From positions 1-40,117 of the IMG/VR virus record IMGVR_UViG_3300047334_000107: 40,117 nt of DNA; one strand, given 5' to 3'. Shown here in pieces: positions 37,916 through 40,117 of the stretch. This DNA comes from a virus. Each line of letters begins with the position of its first letter. Position 1 is the stretch's first letter. The notes beneath the pieces were generated by a model. The model did not search any database, was not told the DNA's origin, and saw only the letters and a list, made by a program, of their open reading frames with translations. Both the position numbers and the translations under genes were made by a program.

Positions 37916-38196
37916 GAATTATCGACGCGCTGGCGATAACGTTCAGCCGCCCGTACAAGCGCCGGTGATGGCGGCGGAGGGCTGAGCAGCAGATCGGCCA
38001 CGCGGCGCTGATCTTCCGCTGACAGCCGTAGTATATCGGTTTCCTCTATCGTCTTACGCGCCGCTTCACTGGCTGCCGTTACGACGAAATCAGTTATCGA
38101 ACGTCCCTGTATAGCGGCGGCGCGCTTTAGTATCGCGTAGGCATCGGCAGGCATACGCGCCTCTAAACGGGCAGTGTCGGAATGTTGCATGGTCAT
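37912..38196 (-). CDS. DUF1778 (TacA-type) antitoxin, 94 aa
   Basis: ATG 38196 or 38190; the frame upstream to 38238 runs through the promoter and is rejected. DTARLEARMPADAYAILKRA, AAIQGRSITDFVVTAASEAA, RKTIEETDILRLS form the RHH DNA-binding domain of DUF1778 antitoxins. The end (SPPPPSPALVRAAERYRQRV) is the Pro-rich toxin-binding tail. DNA is more GC-rich than in neighbours, suggesting acquisition. It normally represses its own promoter together with the GNAT toxin; here the partner is a chimera. Confidence 0.88.
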   Translation of the reverse strand: MTMQHSDTARLEARMPADAYAILKRAAAIQGRSITDFVVTAASEAARKTIEETDILRLSAEDQRRVADLLLSPPPPSPALVRAAERYRQRVDNS

Positions 38197-38202
38197 AAGA
38201 TA

Positions 38203-38231
38203 AATATACGGCAATTTGCCGTAATAATCAA
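38203..38231 (-). promoter_or_regulatory. Autoregulated promoter with 17-bp palindromic operator, near-leaderless
   Basis: On the minus strand TTGATT (38231-38226), 17 bases, TATATT (38208-38203), then six bases to ATG 38196. The palindrome TACGGCAATTTGCCGTA (38207-38223) fills the spacer and touches the -10, which is typical of an RHH antitoxin operator. The message would start at or just before the start codon. Confidence 0.75.
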
Positions 38232-38238
38232 GTCGCAC

Positions 38239-38352
38239 TTTGACTTACTTCCGACTTCATTACTTCATTATTCATAACACAATGTTTCATAATGATAATT
38301 AATTAAGTCACTCAGTTATACAAAAAATACTTAATTACTTAATTAATTATTA
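38239..38352. other. AT-rich region with TTAATTA repeats
   Basis: About 115 bases of very AT-rich DNA between the antitoxin promoter and the replication operon, with short repeats (TTCATTA, TTAATTAA, ACTTAATT three times). No gene. May help origin opening or curve DNA. Confidence 0.5.
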
Positions 38353-38398
38353 TTGTTAAATATGTTGCGCTGTGTATCCTACATAGTAACGGCGTTAC
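38353..38398 (+). promoter_or_regulatory. Promoter and palindrome upstream of replication operon
   Basis: TTGTTA (38353-38358), 16 bases, TATCCT (38375-38380), then the odd palindrome GTAACGGCGTTAC (38386-38398) at the expected transcription start. The same GTAACG half-site recurs five times in the replication gene (39684-39919), so one protein may bind both. Confidence 0.5.
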
Positions 38399-38439
38399 AT
38401 AAAGATAAAGCGTCAGAAACCAGATTAGGAGCATAACCA

Positions 38440-38658
38440 ATGTCAACAGATGAGCAAAGAAAGCGCCCAGAATGGGACAGAATTATCAGGGAGCCGGAGG
38501 AGAAGAAATTATCAGGTGTTTCCCGTGTTACTCGCTACCGTTGGGAACGTGAGGGGCAGTGGCCTAAATCAGTGCGGCTAGGGGCAAATTCAAAAGGACA
38601 TTGGCTTTCTGAAATTATGGCGGCGCTCGAAGCGCGGAGTGCCGATCATGCAGCATAA
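38440..38658 (+). CDS. AlpA-like HTH regulator, 72 aa
   Basis: TAGGAG is ten bases before ATG 38440. EEKKLSGVSRVTRYRWEREG, then WPKSVRLGANSKGHWLSEI follows the AlpA/MerR-type pattern (LSGVSR.T.YR....G.FP..V.LG....GW...EI). AlpA proteins activate excision or other phage genes; here it heads the replication operon, so it could regulate it. Confidence 0.78.
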   Translation: MSTDEQRKRPEWDRIIREPEEKKLSGVSRVTRYRWEREGQWPKSVRLGANSKGHWLSEIMAALEARSADHAA

Positions 38659-39376
38659 CCCCGAAAAAGCAACCGCCCGACAGGAGGTCAACCAGTGGGC
38701 GGCTAAGAAAAAAGTGCAAGCTAATAATAACAATATTCAATTCATTGCACAACAGGCACTTTCGTGCTGTGCTAATATTTTATCGCATTGGCTGCCTGGC
38801 GGAAAAAACAGTGGTGGCGAGTATGTCGTGCGGAATCCTACCCGCCCGGATCATGATGCCGGAAGTTTCAAGATCAATACAAAATCGGGGAAATGGTCAG
38901 ATTTCGCCACAGGCGATAAAGGCGGCGATCTTGTTGCATTGGTCGCCTTTGTGGATGGCATTGGCCAATATGATGCAGCAAAAAAACTCGCTACTTTCAT
39001 GGGTATTGAAAATAACGGTGTTCTCAGTGTTCCAAGTGTTCCAAAAGCGCCAAAACCTGAGAATATAAGGGATAACAAGGATAAGAAGCCAGAGGCGGCA
39101 GCGTGTTCCGATGGTGTGGCAGGTGTTCCAAAAGTTGAATGGCTGGCAGTTATGCCAATTCCACCCGATGCGCCAGCCGCGCCTACTCACCATCCAAAAC
39201 AAGGAAAGCCAACGGCAACATGGACATATCACGATGCGGATGGGCAGCGGATATTTTATGTCTATCGGTTTGATCCACCAAGTAAGAAAAAAGATTTTCG
39301 CCCCCTGAGCTATTGCCGGAATACTAAAACGGGAAAATGCGAATGGTGCTGGCAACGGGTAAAATGCCCCTTGTGA
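38648..39376 (+). CDS. Primase N-terminal-like protein, truncated, 242 aa
   Basis: ATG 38648 (GTG 38639 lacks room for a ribosome site); overlaps the AlpA-like gene by 11 bases. CCANILSHWLPGGKNSGGEY and the run YVVRNPTRPDHDAGSFKINT, GKWSDFATGDKGGDLVALVA, AAKKLATFMGI match the CHC2-like N-terminal part of phage primase-helicases. The end is WTYHDADGQRIFYVYRFDPP and PLSYCRNTKTGKCEWCWQRV, where full-length members continue into a TOPRIM (P..LYGL..L....VLVVEGEKAA) and helicase; here the frame stops. So the protein lacks the catalytic part. Confidence 0.75.
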   Translation: MQHNPEKATARQEVNQWAAKKKVQANNNNIQFIAQQALSCCANILSHWLPGGKNSGGEYVVRNPTRPDHDAGSFKINTKSGKWSDFATGDKGGDLVALVAFVDGIGQYDAAKKLATFMGIENNGVLSVPSVPKAPKPENIRDNKDKKPEAAACSDGVAGVPKVEWLAVMPIPPDAPAAPTHHPKQGKPTATWTYHDADGQRIFYVYRFDPPSKKKDFRPLSYCRNTKTGKCEWCWQRVKCPL

Positions 39377-39442
39377 AAAATAATTGCAGCTTTCCCGATA
39401 ATATGTATAAATAAACCATCAATTCGCCTGACTGCGGATGAT

Positions 39443-39507
39443 GGAGGGGGCAGGTGGCCGCCTGTAGTGCTTGCAACGACGCCTCCCCGTCAGCAAGCCT
39501 CCCCTCC
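39443..39507 (+). ncRNA. Structured RNA element upstream of replication initiator
   Basis: Outer stem GGAGGGG (39443-39449) with CCCCTCC (39501-39507), enclosing hairpin CAGGT/GCCTG (39451-39455, 39460-39464, loop GGCC) and a second, longer stem GCTTGC/GCAAGC (39469-39474, 39493-39498) extended by GACG/CGTC with loop CCTCCC. The loop and closing strand are complementary to the ribosome site GGGAG at 39515-39519 before ATG 39521. It may be a leader that controls initiator translation. No gene lies in 39377-39520. Confidence 0.55.
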
Positions 39508-39520
39508 AACAATTGGGAGT

Positions 39521-40117
39521 ATGGAGGCACTTAATGAAATGCATAATAGCAACCCATTTTTGCATGGGGAATATGTGACCCACCAATGGTTTCGCATGTA
39601 CGCTGAATTTTTATCTGATCCAAAAGTACAGATGATGAGCGAAGCACTGCAGCGCCGCCTTATCATGTTGTTTTGCGCAAGATGTAACGGGGATGAAACG
39701 TTACAAGATGAAGAAGTAACATTTTTATTGCGTATAGATGCGCAAGAATGGCTCGCCACTAAAGCCGAATTTATCAAAAGAGGATTTATAGATAGCCACA
39801 ATAAACTTATCAATTGGGATAAGCGCCAATATCGCTCTGATTCAAGCTCAGAGAGGGTTAGAAAGCATCGAGAAGCAAAGAAACACATAGATGTAACGAC
39901 ATGTAACGTTTCAGTAACGCCACAGAACAGAACAGAACAGAACAGAACAGATACAGAAGGAGTTATTAAAGAAATAACTCCTAAGCGCGTGCGCACGAAA
40001 AATGCAAAACCTGAAATATCCTTGGCCGATCTAACCGCCGACGCCATTGCAGACTGGTTGGCAAAAAAGCGCGGTGAAGGCCGTTACCTTCAGCATGACG
40101 AGCATTTCATTTTGGAG
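39521..40117 (+). CDS. Replication initiator-like protein, N-terminal part (continues at left end)
   Basis: ATG 39521 follows GGGAG. Residues 1-100: MEALNEMHNSNPFLHGEYVT, then HQWFRMYAEFLSDPKVQMMS, LQRRLIMLFCARCNGDETLQ, VTFLLRIDAQEWLATKAEFI, GFIDSHNKLINWDKRQYRSD is a winged-helix domain like that of lambda O/DnaD-type phage initiators. It continues as SSERVRKHREAKKH (basic linker) and the Asn/Gln/Thr-rich origin-encoded part, and without break at base 1-396 (264 aa total). It should bind the iterons inside its own gene and recruit the loader. Confidence 0.8.
   Translation, partial: MEALNEMHNSNPFLHGEYVTHQWFRMYAEFLSDPKVQMMSEALQRRLIMLFCARCNGDETLQDEEVTFLLRIDAQEWLATKAEFIKRGFIDSHNKLINWDKRQYRSDSSSERVRKHREAKKHIDVTTCNVSVTPQNRTEQNRTDTEGVIKEITPKRVRTKNAKPEISLADLTADAIADWLAKKRGEGRYLQHDEHFILE
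39684..39985. other. Candidate replication origin inside the initiator gene
   Basis: Five GTAACG half-sites (39684, 39699 inverted, 39893, 39903, 39914), an ACAGA pentamer run (about 39922-39950), an AT-rich stretch and the 10-bp inverted repeat (39958-39967/39973-39982). Lambda's origin lies inside gene O with iterons, AT-rich part and an inverted repeat in the same kind of order. Function inferred from the arrangement. Confidence 0.6.
39920..40117. repeat. Right copy of 198-bp terminal direct repeat
   Basis: Matches 1-198 except T at 39990 versus G at 71. See the left copy. Confidence 0.95.

Overview
The window is one unit-length genome of a short-tailed dsDNA bacteriophage with P22-type virion genes, written as a linear contig. 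The first 198 bases (1-198) recur as the last 198 (39920-40117) with one mismatch, and an open reading frame runs off the right end and continues in frame at the left end. The molecule is therefore best read as circular or terminally redundant, about 39.9 kb. Sigma-70-like promoters, an Rz/Rz1-like spanin pair and a T4-type lysozyme point to a Gram-negative host. The style of several small families (DUF1778 antitoxin, DUF3309-like, DUF1064, DUF3268) would fit an alphaproteobacterium, but that is a weak inference. I see no integrase, CI-type repressor, tRNA, rRNA or CRISPR array.

Layout. (1) 38440-40117 plus 1-1910: replication. An AlpA-like regulator, a truncated primase-like protein, an initiator-like protein whose gene carries a lambda-like candidate origin (GTAACG motifs, an ACAGA pentamer run, a 10-bp inverted repeat), a likely helicase loader and two unknown genes. 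(2) 1894-19255: packaging, head, tail and ejection genes in P22 order: small and large terminase, portal, scaffold, P22-fold coat, gp4-like adaptor, gp10-like hub, three Gly/Gln/Ala-rich ejection-type proteins (the last with a transglycosylase), and a beta-helix tailspike. (3) 19265-22891: lysis and accessory genes, including lysozyme, a tiny overlapping spanin pair, an Ig-like (IPT/TIG) protein and a DUF3309-like two-helix membrane peptide. (4) 22986-28891, minus strand: a compressed operon of 24 small genes, mostly joined by 1-4 base stop/start overlaps. It includes a Lar-family antirestriction protein, a DUF3268 zinc protein, many one- or two-helix membrane peptides and an Ala-rich tandem-repeat protein. 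(5) 28920-32851, plus strand: a divergent promoter, an RHH regulator, a Dcm-like protein and a SNF2-helicase/DNA-methyltransferase fusion. (6) 32760-36641: small minus-strand genes, a structured intergenic region with a GIY-YIG nuclease, then a recombination module (NinB-like, PD-(D/E)XK exonuclease, Sak4/AAA-type recombinase). (7) 36725-38235: RHH protein, DUF1064 nuclease, HNH-like protein, and a DUF1778 antitoxin beside a chimeric protein made of the N-terminal part of a TacT-type GNAT toxin fused to an HTH domain.

Most unusual points: the GNAT-HTH chimera with its palindromic operator, a perfect 253-bp inverted duplication of one small gene (20388-20640 and 24383-24635), the helicase-methyltransferase fusion grouped with a second methylase-like gene and opposite a Lar-bearing operon, and a structured RNA in front of the replication initiator.
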